From positions 62,001 through 126,000 of the forward strand of contig NZ_LRAC01000037.1 in the NCBI RefSeq assembly GCF_001517085.1: a stretch of DNA of 64,000 nucleotides, written 5' to 3'. Origin of the DNA: Paenibacillus sp. DMB5 (GTDB taxonomy: Bacteria; Bacillota; Bacilli; Paenibacillales; Paenibacillaceae). The notes beneath the pieces were generated by a model. That model saw only the letters and a program-made list of their open reading frames with translations. It did no database searches and was not told where the DNA came from. Made by a program: the position numbers and the translations under genes. How positions within the stretch are numbered: position 1 is the stretch's first letter; each line of letters opens with the position of its first letter. This document shows positions 35,315 through 45,400 of this stretch, in pieces.

Positions 35315-35332
35315 CATAACCGAAGGATTATG
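35315..35332 (-). terminator. Weak hairpin between binding-protein and glucosidase genes
   Basis: CATAACC (35315-35321) and GGATTATG (35325-35332) form a short interrupted stem followed on the minus strand by TCTCTTTTCACTTTT. It may reduce read-through from the importer genes into the glucosidase gene. Confidence 0.35.
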
Positions 35333-35384
35333 CCCCTTTGTCAGACAGATTCGTTTAACTAATGAATTTAGTAATGGAGCACCG

Positions 35385-36959
35385 CTATTTCTTGCCGTTT
35401 TCTTTAAGCCAGGCATCAAGCTGCTTTTGTGCTTCTGCAATCACCTTATCGGCTCCCGCTGCCTTTTGTTTCTCCAGCATTTTAGGCACAACCTCTTCCG
35501 GGTCCAATTGACCGGACTTCAGCCCGTCCACAAAGGTTTTATTGGCATTGTCGATTGAGATCAGTTCATTTTTGACTGGCTCCGGATCAAACACAAATCC
35601 GAAAATCCGGGAAGGGTTTGAAGAAATGTGTTCATTGAATTTTTCATAGTTCTGGTATTTATCCGGGTCTTCTCCTACACGGGTGTAGTTAAGCATCTGA
35701 TTGCCGATTTGCCACATAATATCATGATAATAGCCGACGCTGTCTGTTGTTTGACCTTCCGGCAGAGCAACCTGACCATCTTGCAGCACATAATGCTTCC
35801 CTTCAATCCCGAAGTTAAAGAGGGTCAGCAATTCCTTGTCTTTATAAAAAAGGTTAAGCAGCATCATTGCACGTTCAGGATCTTCTGAGCTCTTCGAAAT
35901 CGCATACATAGTTGCTGTCATCTTTCCGGTCTGCAGACGGTCAATATTAAGAGGAATCTGCAGCATTTCACGCCCTGCCTTAATCGAACCATTCGGTGAG
36001 ATAGCAGCTTTACCAATCTCCATATCAGCCAGAATGTCCATATCACCTACAAAGGCGAACCCTTTACCGGCCTGCATTTTCTTCCAGGCATCTAAACCGG
36101 GAGTGAGTGCATCCTTGTTAATGTATCCCGCCTTGTACCATTTGTTAGTCAGCTTGGCAAGCTCCATATACCGGGGGGTGGTGAATGAATTGATGACTGT
36201 ATAATCATCAGCCGCTGTCCCTACGGTGTTAATAGCAGCAATACTTACAATAGAGTCCAGATTTGTGGATGAATAGTAAGCTTCGAGCGGAAAGCTTGGT
36301 GCCACCAAAGGTGTAATCCCCGGTTCATTCTCCTTGATGGTTTGGAGCATAGGCTCCAGATCCTCGACTTTACCGGACTTCAGTGCAGTCAGATCAAAGC
36401 TGTATTTGTCCACAAGCTCTTTGTTCAAGTAAACACCCTGCGTGCCGCCCAGCTCCTGATGGGTATGAATGCCGTACAGCTTGCCGTCGCGTTTTGCCGG
36501 CTCGTGATAATCCTTCTCTACGGCTTCGATATCAGGACCGTACTTGGCCAGCAAATCATCAAGCGGCAGCAGTCCACCTTTGGTAACCTGCTGCTGGAAA
36601 CCAAGCCAATCCGCCGTAAACAGCAGGTCCATTTTATCACCGGAAGCCATCATCAGATTCGTTTTATCGCTCCAAGCTCCCCAATCGATGGGATTCAGCT
36701 TAACCGTCATGTTCAATTCCGGATATGTTTGTTTCAGATAATCATTCATCGCATCCTGAACCAGCTGATTGTCTTTTTGCGGCGCATCGGGGAAGACCAT
36801 TACAACCTCGTAAGGCTTGAGCCCCGTGCTGGCTGTCACCTCCGGCTGAGCTGAACCCGCCGGTGAATTTGCTGTGTTATTTCCTCCGCAACCAGCTGCT
36901 ACGACTGAAGTCAGCATCAGCGACGCCAGCACAGCAGAACTCTTTTTTAACCAATTCAT
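35385..36959 (-). CDS. Extracellular sugar-binding lipoprotein (LipO type)
   Basis: The 524-residue binding protein has a signal peptide and lipobox (VAAGC, C24), a type-1 solute-binding fold and a C-terminal region of the DUF3502 kind seen in LipO-type proteins (ending AQKQLDAWLKENGKK). GGGAGGT precedes the ATG. It follows two permease genes on the same strand and would capture oligosaccharides released by the wall-bound GH66 enzyme. A small CCGGCA-TGCCGG hairpin at 37025-37039 separates it from the permease genes. Confidence 0.9.
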   Translation of the reverse strand: MNWLKKSSAVLASLMLTSVVAAGCGGNNTANSPAGSAQPEVTASTGLKPYEVVMVFPDAPQKDNQLVQDAMNDYLKQTYPELNMTVKLNPIDWGAWSDKTNLMMASGDKMDLLFTADWLGFQQQVTKGGLLPLDDLLAKYGPDIEAVEKDYHEPAKRDGKLYGIHTHQELGGTQGVYLNKELVDKYSFDLTALKSGKVEDLEPMLQTIKENEPGITPLVAPSFPLEAYYSSTNLDSIVSIAAINTVGTAADDYTVINSFTTPRYMELAKLTNKWYKAGYINKDALTPGLDAWKKMQAGKGFAFVGDMDILADMEIGKAAISPNGSIKAGREMLQIPLNIDRLQTGKMTATMYAISKSSEDPERAMMLLNLFYKDKELLTLFNFGIEGKHYVLQDGQVALPEGQTTDSVGYYHDIMWQIGNQMLNYTRVGEDPDKYQNYEKFNEHISSNPSRIFGFVFDPEPVKNELISIDNANKTFVDGLKSGQLDPEEVVPKMLEKQKAAGADKVIAEAQKQLDAWLKENGKK

Positions 36960-37041
36960 AAATAGTAGACCTCCCTGGAATTCTTCTATTTTTACCTTCG
37001 AAACCTTTGCTAGCCTATACTAATCCGGCATACTGCCGGGA

Positions 37042-37920
37042 TCAGCCCTTCACAGCGCCTACTGTAAGACCCTTAACAAAATATTTTTGCAGGAATGGGA
37101 ATACCAACACCAGCGGACCGATCGCAATCATTGCCATCGCCATGCGGATCGATTCAAGCGGCGTCGTGACCTGAGCGGTGGAGCTATAGGCCTTATTGGC
37201 AATAGTCTGCAGAAATGACGCATTCATTAAAGTCTTGGTCAACAAATACTGCAGAGAGAACAGCTTCTCATTCTGGATGAAAACCAGGCTCGTAAACCAG
37301 TCATTCCAGTAGGATACGGTGGTGAACAGCCCGATTGTCGCCATAACAGGCAGAGATAGCGGCAGAATAATGCTGAAGTAGGTCCGAAATTCTCCTGCAC
37401 CGTCAATCTGTGACGAATCAATCAGGGAAGGCGGAATACTGTTTGTAAAGAAGGTCCGCATGATGATAACGTTGAAGCCGCCTATCAAGCCCGGAATGAT
37501 TAAAGCCATTAAAGTATCCTGAACATGTAAAAAGCGGGTGTATACAAGATACCAGGGCAGCAAGCCACCCGAGAACAGCATCGTAATCAAAATGTAGAAG
37601 CTCAAAGCCCCCCTGAGCGGAAACTCTTTTCTTGATAACGCATAGGCCATTGCCGAAGTCACGAACAAGCTGACAGCCACACCGGTGATCGTTACCACAG
37701 CAGACACTCCATAAGCCCGCAATATTTTCTCGGCATCTTCAATTAAATACTGATAAGCGACAAGGCTGAATTTACCCGGCCAGAAGCTGTAGCCATGAAC
37801 CGTTACCCAGTCTTCGTCGGCGAGCGATATCATAAGCACAAGCCAGAACGGGATCAGGCACGCCAGGCTAAACAAGGTCAGAACAATAATGATGACGGGA
37901 TTGGTTCTTTTGGAATTCAT
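37042..37920 (-). CDS. Oligosaccharide ABC permease, LplC/YtcP-like
   Basis: This 292-residue inner-membrane permease has six predicted helices and the ABC-binding loop DSSQIDGAGEFRTYFSIILP, a variant of the EAA motif. It ends KYFVKGLTVGAVKG, typical of LplC-like subunits. AAAGGAG precedes the ATG and the gene starts 12 bases after the other permease gene. No ATPase is encoded in the operon, so a shared MsmX-type ATPase elsewhere is expected. Confidence 0.92.
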   Translation of the reverse strand: MNSKRTNPVIIIVLTLFSLACLIPFWLVLMISLADEDWVTVHGYSFWPGKFSLVAYQYLIEDAEKILRAYGVSAVVTITGVAVSLFVTSAMAYALSRKEFPLRGALSFYILITMLFSGGLLPWYLVYTRFLHVQDTLMALIIPGLIGGFNVIIMRTFFTNSIPPSLIDSSQIDGAGEFRTYFSIILPLSLPVMATIGLFTTVSYWNDWFTSLVFIQNEKLFSLQYLLTKTLMNASFLQTIANKAYSSTAQVTTPLESIRMAMAMIAIGPLVLVFPFLQKYFVKGLTVGAVKG

Positions 37921-37932
37921 ATTGATCTCCTT

Positions 37933-38862
37933 TTAGAATAGGGCATTTTCTTTGCTGACTTTACGAACAATCAGGTTGACAGTCACGACTAGCGTGAAGC
38001 CGACAACGGATTGCAGCAGCCCTGCCGAGGAGGCAAGTCCCGTATCGCCAGTGACCAGTAACGCATTGTATACATAGGTATCGATAACTTCCGTTGTCTC
38101 TTTGATCATACCGGATGCCATTGTCGCCTGATAAAACAGGCCGAAATCAGCATTAAAAATCCGGCCAATCGCCAGCAAAGTCATGATGATTATGATCGGA
38201 GCAATCAAAGGAATCGTAATTTTCGTCATTTGCTTCCAGCGGCTTGCCCCGTCAATGACAGCAGCTTCATAATATTCGGAGTCAATCCCGACAATAGCTG
38301 CCAGGTAAACAACTGCCGAATACCCCACACCCTTCCAGGTGTTCACAATGGTCAAAATATAAGGCCAATGCTGCGCTTCTGCATACCAGTTGGTAGGATC
38401 GATCCCTAAGGGCTCCAGGATGAATTTATTGACGAAGCCCAGTTCCGGATTTAAAAAACCGTAGACAATATAGCCGACAATGACCATGGATATAAAATTG
38501 GGCAGGATCACTGTACTCTGAAAAAACTTGGAGGCGAATTTATTTTTAACCTCGTTAAGCATAAGGGCCAACAGCACAGCCAATATGGTATTGATTACTA
38601 AAAAGCTGATGTTATACAGCAACGTATTTCTGATGATCACCCACGCGTCGTTTGAAGCAAACAGAAACTTGAAATTATCTAGTCCGATCCACTTGCTCCC
38701 CCAGATCCCGTCCGTATAATTCAGATCCTTAAAGGCTAGAAAAATCCCAAACATGGGTAGATAATTATTGATTAACATCAGCAGCACACCAGGCAGTGCC
38801 AGAACAATCAAGGCCCTGTACTTCCAAAAGCCTTTCCGTTTCAATCCTTTTTCCGAAGCCAT
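37933..38862 (-). CDS. Oligosaccharide ABC permease, LplB/YteP-like
   Basis: The 309-residue permease of the LplB family has the loop EAAVIDGASRWKQMTKITIPL near the middle and six helices. It starts with a basic tail and LIVLALPGVLLMLINNYLPMFG. AAGGTG precedes the ATG. It lies 75 bases downstream of the response-regulator gene, within the same strand block of regulator, permeases, binding protein and glucosidase. Confidence 0.92.
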   Translation of the reverse strand: MASEKGLKRKGFWKYRALIVLALPGVLLMLINNYLPMFGIFLAFKDLNYTDGIWGSKWIGLDNFKFLFASNDAWVIIRNTLLYNISFLVINTILAVLLALMLNEVKNKFASKFFQSTVILPNFISMVIVGYIVYGFLNPELGFVNKFILEPLGIDPTNWYAEAQHWPYILTIVNTWKGVGYSAVVYLAAIVGIDSEYYEAAVIDGASRWKQMTKITIPLIAPIIIIMTLLAIGRIFNADFGLFYQATMASGMIKETTEVIDTYVYNALLVTGDTGLASSAGLLQSVVGFTLVVTVNLIVRKVSKENALF

Positions 38863-38937
38863 AATTCCACACCTTCTTATTGGGTTATGTCTTCATTATA
38901 AGAAGTTGACTGCAGCTGCTCTGCCGTTTTTATAACC

Positions 38938-40548
38938 TCAGTCTATTCGTTTTGTGACTTTACGATATTCCTGGGGATTGACATCAAACTGCTTGCGGAA
39001 CATCTTGGTAAAATGCGAAAAATTACTGTATCCTACCTGTTGTGCTATCGCGCTGACCGGCAGATCCGTAGTGTCCAGCAGCTCGCGGGTACGGTTCATC
39101 TTAACTGAAATCAGGAAATCAATGAGACTTTGGCCTGTTTCTTTTTTGAATAGCCTGGAGAGATAAGCCGGATTCAACCCCACATAATCAGCGACAATAT
39201 CCCTGGAGATTTCTTCTTCCACATTGTGCTGAATGTAGCGGATGGACCGCTCAATCACGCCCCCTTTTTCCTGCCGTTCGAACTCTGCTTCCATAACGGC
39301 AGATACCATTCCTTCTGCCCAATGCCTGTATTGAGACAGTCCCCGGATGCGGGCGCTTGTCCAATCTGTAAACTTGGCTATACTGCCTGCATTAATTCCT
39401 CTGACTTGCAGGAAGTGGTATATAATCTGCAACGTATCCTGATGCAATGCGTCCAAATGTCTTCCCTGAAAGCATGGATCAGCCTGCAATTTTTCAGCCA
39501 GGTTATGGATAAATTGCACAGCAGACTCACGTTTTCCGGTTAGCATATAAGCAACTAAATCATCAAGTTCTATACCTTCCGACTCCGGGGACAGCGGCAC
39601 TTGGTCCTGAGGGATGTATATGAGCACCGATTGTGTCCGGGAAATGTTGTCACGCTCCATTGTCTTTAAGCTCTCGCACATTCCCGGCAGCTGTTGAAGG
39701 GATTTGAACGAGCCGACATAGCAGGTTACTATGCTGTAGAACATATCCTGGCATGCCTTAATAAAATGCTGTCCGGTAGCTTTTAGCTGCTGAATACCAG
39801 GCTTCCCGGCTTCCCCGCCTTTGGCATACAGCAGAATGAACAAAACCCCGTTTTTATCAGTAACGGCCTCGCCTTGGTACTGCTCTGTGAAGAATTCTGC
39901 CGCCGCTTTTTTGACGGCATATTCCATAATCTCCTGATCTCGCGGGCTTAAGGGTTTATTCCAATTTTCAATACTGATCAGGATGGGCAACACCAGATCA
40001 GCAGGCTCTAACCCCACGCCGGCGCCTGCCAGCTCCCGTTCGAAAAAATCTCCAAAAGACAGAATGCTGCGGGACAACAAATCCTGCCAGAAACGCTCCA
40101 CCCGCTTCGGCTTCTCTTGCTGCCACAGATTAAGATACTTATGGTACATTTTATTGTAAGACTCGTACTCTTCTTTCTCACGGACAGCTGCAATCATCCC
40201 CGATACGACAGACAACAGTTCAGCTGTATCAACAGGCTTGAGCAGATAATCGAAGCTCCCGAGGTTAACTGCTCTTTTGGCATAGGAAAATTCGGAATGA
40301 CAGGTCAGAAAGATGGTTTCCGTCCAGGGCGAGTGTTCTTTTACCCAGCCAACCAGCGAAAGCCCGTCTTCATCGGGCATTTCAATATCGCATATCAGCA
40401 GATCAATCTTTTTTTCATTTATTATTTCTCTGGCTCTGTCTGCTCTATTAGCTGTCACAACCTCTTCAATTCCAGCCTCGTTCCAGTTACAGCAGTAAAG
40501 AAGGCCCTCTACAGCAAATTGTTCATCATCCACAATCAATAATCGCAT
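38938..40548 (-). CDS. YesN-type response regulator with AraC domain
   Basis: This 536-residue regulator has a receiver domain (phospho-acceptor D54 in LLICDIEMPDEDG; lysine in LLKPVD), a long linker domain and a C-terminal AraC domain with two helix-turn-helix units, ending FDVNPQEYRKVTK. It begins three bases after the kinase stop. It should activate the adjacent importer genes in response to an oligosaccharide sensed by the kinase. Confidence 0.93.
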   Translation of the reverse strand: MRLLIVDDEQFAVEGLLYCCNWNEAGIEEVVTANRADRAREIINEKKIDLLICDIEMPDEDGLSLVGWVKEHSPWTETIFLTCHSEFSYAKRAVNLGSFDYLLKPVDTAELLSVVSGMIAAVREKEEYESYNKMYHKYLNLWQQEKPKRVERFWQDLLSRSILSFGDFFERELAGAGVGLEPADLVLPILISIENWNKPLSPRDQEIMEYAVKKAAAEFFTEQYQGEAVTDKNGVLFILLYAKGGEAGKPGIQQLKATGQHFIKACQDMFYSIVTCYVGSFKSLQQLPGMCESLKTMERDNISRTQSVLIYIPQDQVPLSPESEGIELDDLVAYMLTGKRESAVQFIHNLAEKLQADPCFQGRHLDALHQDTLQIIYHFLQVRGINAGSIAKFTDWTSARIRGLSQYRHWAEGMVSAVMEAEFERQEKGGVIERSIRYIQHNVEEEISRDIVADYVGLNPAYLSRLFKKETGQSLIDFLISVKMNRTRELLDTTDLPVSAIAQQVGYSNFSHFTKMFRKQFDVNPQEYRKVTKRID

Positions 40549-40551
40549 AGC

Positions 40552-42303
40552 TTATCGTTCTCCTTCTGTATATTCAATGGGCAGGATCAGGCGCACCCGG
40601 AATCCGGATGGCTCATTCCCGCTGAAGTGAATGCCGGCACGCCCCTGATATCGCATGGCCAGCCTCTGTTTCACATTCCAGATCCCGATATGACCTTCCT
40701 CAGTTCCCGGCGTGTAATCAGGAGCATTTAACTCCTGCAGTTTCTGGGGACTGCTGCCTTTTCCGTTGTCCGAAATCTCAACAATCATGGTATCATTCAC
40801 TTCTTCAGAACGGACTGCCGAAATATCCAGACAGAACGTCTCGGTTTTTAAACTTATGCCATGGAGCATGGCGTTTTCTACAAATGGCTGTATGATCAAG
40901 GACGGTATTACGGCGCTTCTAAGCTCTTCGGCTACAGTAATCTGAAATTCAAAGGACTGTTGATAGCGCATCTTTTGAATTTCAAGATAATTGCGGAGAT
41001 GCTCCATTTCTTGTCCTAAAGTTATACTGTTCTCCTTCACCTTAAGCATAAAGCGGAAATACTGTACCAAATGGCGCACCGTCTTTTTCACCAGTTCATA
41101 TCGCTGCAGATCGGCAAGCTGAAAAACAATATTGAGCGTATTCAGGAAAAAGTGCGGATTAATTTGCATCTGCAGATGCTTCATTTCTGCTTTTTGCGCA
41201 TGTAACCGTTCCTCATAGACATCAATTTTTAAATCTTGTATTTCAACAACCATAGAATTAAATGCCTGATTCAGTGCTTGAAACTCTAACAGATTAGAAG
41301 ACGGAAGCTGGGTCTCCATAGAACCTTTCCTAATCCGGTGGATTCCCCCCAGTAAATCCAGAATCGGACGGATGACCATGCGGCGAAAATAATATAAGTA
41401 GACCAGCAGAATGATCAAAATAAAAAAAGGAAGCACATTAATAATCATCTGGAAGATATTCAAGCCCTGAAGCAGCTCTGAAGCGGGGATGACCACGGAG
41501 AGATTGATTCCCAGAGTCGCTGACTGGCTGGACACAACGAATAATTTTACGCCTTGATGAGAAAAGGAAAACGAAGCATTCCGGCTCAGCTCCTCACGCG
41601 GCAGCTTGAAATTATATCCCATTGTTTCTGAAGGACTGGTCAAGATATTCCCGTCATTATCTACGATAAGCACATCCCCGCCGGATTGCAGGTTTAGATT
41701 GCCTAGCGGTGAACGCAGGGAGTCGATTCGGATAAGTGCGCCAATATAGGCGGGACTGCCCAGGTCATTGCCTGCTATCCGGTTCAGATAGTAATCTCCT
41801 GCGATCTTAATGAGGGTCCATCTATACCGGAGCGATTCTAATTGATCCGTGTTATGAACCGTCCCTGTAATTGCTTCCCGGACTTCATCCATATAATCTT
41901 CTGTTGTTCCCAGTACATTGGACACTGTCAGTGTATCGTTGACGCTGGAGTACAGATAGAACATGTCCACGCTATGATAATAAGCCTGATAGGCTTGATT
42001 TCGTTGCATAAGCCCCATCCGGGAGAAAAAATATTCGGAATCTGTCAGCCCCGGGGAAGTGAGCTCAAGAAAGTTCTCATCATGATCAACAATATCCACC
42101 AGATTAATCGTAATATCCCCGAGGCTGCTCTCCATCATTTGCAGGTTGGAACTAACAAGGTTCTGATAGGACCTGGATACCTGATCCAGAACATTCTGCT
42201 TGGCATAGTATCCTCCTGCAAAAAGTACAGTGAGCAGAGGAATCGTTATAGCAGCAAAGAGTTGAATAAGCCTTACACCCAGTGAATTTTTTCTGTTCTT
42301 CAT
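40552..42303 (-). CDS. YesM-type sensor histidine kinase
   Basis: The 583-residue kinase has a first membrane helix at about 12-34, a large extracellular sensor, a second helix near 290-315 (MIINVLPFFILIILLVYLYY), a HAMP linker, the phospho-histidine in MQINPHFFLNTLN, and an ATPase domain with DNGKGSSPQ and GHIGIWNVKQRL. The ATG at 42303 has AGGAAGG; a longer frame upstream runs through the GH66 terminator and is not credible. It partners the response regulator that follows. Confidence 0.93.
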   Translation of the reverse strand: MKNRKNSLGVRLIQLFAAITIPLLTVLFAGGYYAKQNVLDQVSRSYQNLVSSNLQMMESSLGDITINLVDIVDHDENFLELTSPGLTDSEYFFSRMGLMQRNQAYQAYYHSVDMFYLYSSVNDTLTVSNVLGTTEDYMDEVREAITGTVHNTDQLESLRYRWTLIKIAGDYYLNRIAGNDLGSPAYIGALIRIDSLRSPLGNLNLQSGGDVLIVDNDGNILTSPSETMGYNFKLPREELSRNASFSFSHQGVKLFVVSSQSATLGINLSVVIPASELLQGLNIFQMIINVLPFFILIILLVYLYYFRRMVIRPILDLLGGIHRIRKGSMETQLPSSNLLEFQALNQAFNSMVVEIQDLKIDVYEERLHAQKAEMKHLQMQINPHFFLNTLNIVFQLADLQRYELVKKTVRHLVQYFRFMLKVKENSITLGQEMEHLRNYLEIQKMRYQQSFEFQITVAEELRSAVIPSLIIQPFVENAMLHGISLKTETFCLDISAVRSEEVNDTMIVEISDNGKGSSPQKLQELNAPDYTPGTEEGHIGIWNVKQRLAMRYQGRAGIHFSGNEPSGFRVRLILPIEYTEGER

Positions 42304-42337
42304 AATGCTTCCTTCCTGTGATCTGACAGTAAAATAA

Positions 42338-42396
42338 CCCCACAAAGTGGGGCCTTTAAATGGAAGTTGACTCAAAGGGCCACCTCGGTGACCCTT
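42338..42396 (-). terminator. Tandem terminators after the GH66 gene
   Basis: Two hairpins follow the GH66 stop. The first, AAGGGCCACC/GGTGACCCTT (42375-42384 and 42387-42396), has one mismatch. The second is CCCCAC/GTGGGG (42338-42343 and 42347-42352), followed on the minus strand by TTATTTTACT. They separate the GH66 gene from the kinase operon. Confidence 0.8.
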
Positions 42397-42423
42397 GAAC
42401 GGCATGAGTTAAGTTCCTTTGCT

Positions 42424-45400
42424 CTATTTTATCAAATACGCTATGGCTTGTGCCGCTTCTGCCCGGGTAGCATGAGCTTCAGGTAAAAAGGACCCATCTG
42501 CATAACCTTTCATCAGACCGGCAGATTGTACAATCTGAACCGCTGCTTGTGCCCAGGCTGAAATTTCTTTGCTGTCCCGGAAGGCTAATGATAACTCCTC
42601 TGACCTATCAGTACCGCCAGCCTTTATAAATGCGCCTGCCAGCATCACCGCCATCTCCTGCCGGGTTATAGGTTCATTAGGCGCAAATCGTTCCCCGCTT
42701 CTTCCGGTAATCAAACCTGCCTGATAAGCAGCAGCAATATCCTCCGCATACCAGCTGTCTGCAGCGACATCCTTAAACGCAACAGGACGGTCAGCCTTCA
42801 ATTGAAGCACTCTGACCAATAAGGCTGCAAACTGTGCACGTGTGATCTTCGCCGAGGGAACGAATGTATTCTCTGTCATTCCACTAATCACATGCTTCGC
42901 CGTCAAGGTATGAATGGCCTTGAACGCCCAATGCTCCGCAGGCACATCAGTAAATGATTTGTCGTAAGCGAATATGGTATAACGGCTGAAGTGATATAGG
43001 TCCGCACTGATTTGCTGTGCTGCTGAATCTGCTCTGCTGTTGACATACTCCCACTTTTGGAGCGGTTCCAGGAAAGAGTAGATCCCCAGCAAATCATTAA
43101 GTTCCCCTTGTCCAGTAAGTCCGTCAAACTTTAAGGTGAGCTGAATTGGACTTCTGAAAGAATCAAGTCTGGATACGCCTTCGTTTGCCGTCGTCACTCC
43201 GAATTCAAATTCATAGACGGGTCCTGCTGAGATCCAAGGCTTCCCGTCCGGAAGAAAAGCATCCTTTGGCTCGAGCTTGTTAAATGTAATCTGAATGTTT
43301 GACTCGGCTGTCAGTTTCCCTTTGTTCGCTTCAAGAAGCTGAAGAACATGGTCCTGCATGAAATGCAGGGTGAACCTATTGCCTTGAAGCAGCAGGCTAT
43401 CTCCTTGTAATCCCTCTATAGCAGAAACCGGAATGAGCATCCGATTGTACTTCTCCTCATTGACCGCAATTGTGATATTCCCATCGGCCGCCACGTTTAG
43501 GTCCTCAGCCTGCAGGACAAGGGCCTCCCTTTCTGCTGCTGCCGGAGTCGGCGTAGCCGTATTCGAGGCATGGCTTCCCGTTGATCCCGGCACAGCAGTG
43601 GCTGCCGGTGTTGGAGCAGCGGTTACAGCCGGTGCCTCGGTTGGAAGACAGGGTTCTTCACTGCTGAAGATAGGCTGTACTGTTACTGTTACCGGGTCTT
43701 TGTCGATATAAATCATTGTCCAATACTGCAGAGAAGGCAGTTTAATCAGCAGCTTCTCACCATCCCAGGAATACTCCAGCTCTTGTGACAGGCCGTGCCC
43801 GGCGTCAGGCGTAGCGGCATAGACCTTCAGTTTCGGTACTTCTTTCTGCGTAATCCCGATATCGTATGATACTTCCAAGGAGTGGAGGACTGCCGGCTCA
43901 TTGGCTGCATTTCTCCAGTTACTGTCATTGTTAAACAAATTGATCAGATGCAGCACGTCATACCGTTCAAAGCCTGGATTCGTGTCATTTTTTCGGACGG
44001 TTGCCCAAATTGTATTCTCCGTTCCGTCTTTGCTTATAGCCAGCTTGCCGCCATCAGCCTCTACGAATACCATTGTTGAAGAATCGGCTGTGCTGCCGAA
44101 TAGCAGGTTTTCATAGGCTGCATTAAATTTATAATATTCCTGCATGGAATCCTTGGTGGAGGCCAGCATTTTTTTGCTGCGGTTTGGATAATATTCATGG
44201 GCCAGCATGTTCGGGCCTTCCGATTGCTGCTCAGCAGTCCCCAGCTCAATATGAGTAGCACCCATCGATGCCAGCCCGGCATCCATCAGCCGTACAGACG
44301 GCTCGTTGAAATAACCCGCCGTTACCCCGCGCAGCTGGATCGTTCCGGCGATATCGTCCGCTTCCATACGAAGGGTAACGGTATGAATGCCCGCTTCCAT
44401 GTGTGGAATAATCACATAGCCGTCCCCGCTGTACTTCTCACTGCTCTCTGTGCTGTCCAATCCGATCTTCAGCTCCTTGCCATGTTCATCCTTAGCGCGC
44501 ACACCGTCAATATAAACTGAACGGGTCGTTAAACCGCCCGGATTGGAATATGTGAAGATCAGACTTTGCTCCCCCGATTGAGGGATGTTCACCGGATAGG
44601 TTACCTGCTGGCCGGCTTCGCCAAAATTCAGCACGGTATCCTTATAGAGTGAGAACGGTGATTCCGTGTTTGTACTTTCAGCTTCATAGCTGCGGGTTAC
44701 AGCGTCCGGGTCACCGGATAAGGTAATGTTCAGCTTATCCAGCCTGATCCCGCTGTCCTGGCCTTCCGGCATTTTAATAATAATGGTGTTTTCACCTTCT
44801 GCCAGCGGGATGCCTTTAACTGCCGCTTCTCCCCAGCGGGAGCCGGTGGTTGGCGCAAAGCTTACTGGAGTTCCCGCGTCATTGTTGACATAAACGCTGC
44901 GGCTGATGGTCACTGCTCCCTGGGCATCATTTTGATAAATCCAGCCGAGATCATAGAGGCCTGACTGCATTGTATTTACTGTAAACGCCAAGCGATCATT
45001 GACATTATTGAAATCGGAGGCATATCCGGTTATAGGAACAACTCCTCCAGTCACTTCAGCGCTGCCTGTGCTGTATTCGTACCCTCCGGCTATAATCCCG
45101 CCAACATTGGTATATTGTCCGCTGGATTCCATCTTCAGCGTAACCTTCTGGTATCCCTTCTGGAGCGGGACTGACACTTCAAGGGGCTGCATGGTACCGC
45201 TCCAGCCGCCAGCTGTTTTGGGGAACGTGATATTCTGTGCCTGCGGAGCCGGCTCCCCGTCCACCAGTACCGACATTACAGGATCATTATCTCCATGATA
45301 CAGGACCGTAATCTTGTCCAGCGGACGGTCTGCATATACATTATAGGTGACCGTCTGCCCGGTCTGTCCGAAATTATCCGTCTTGCTCTCACTGTAATTC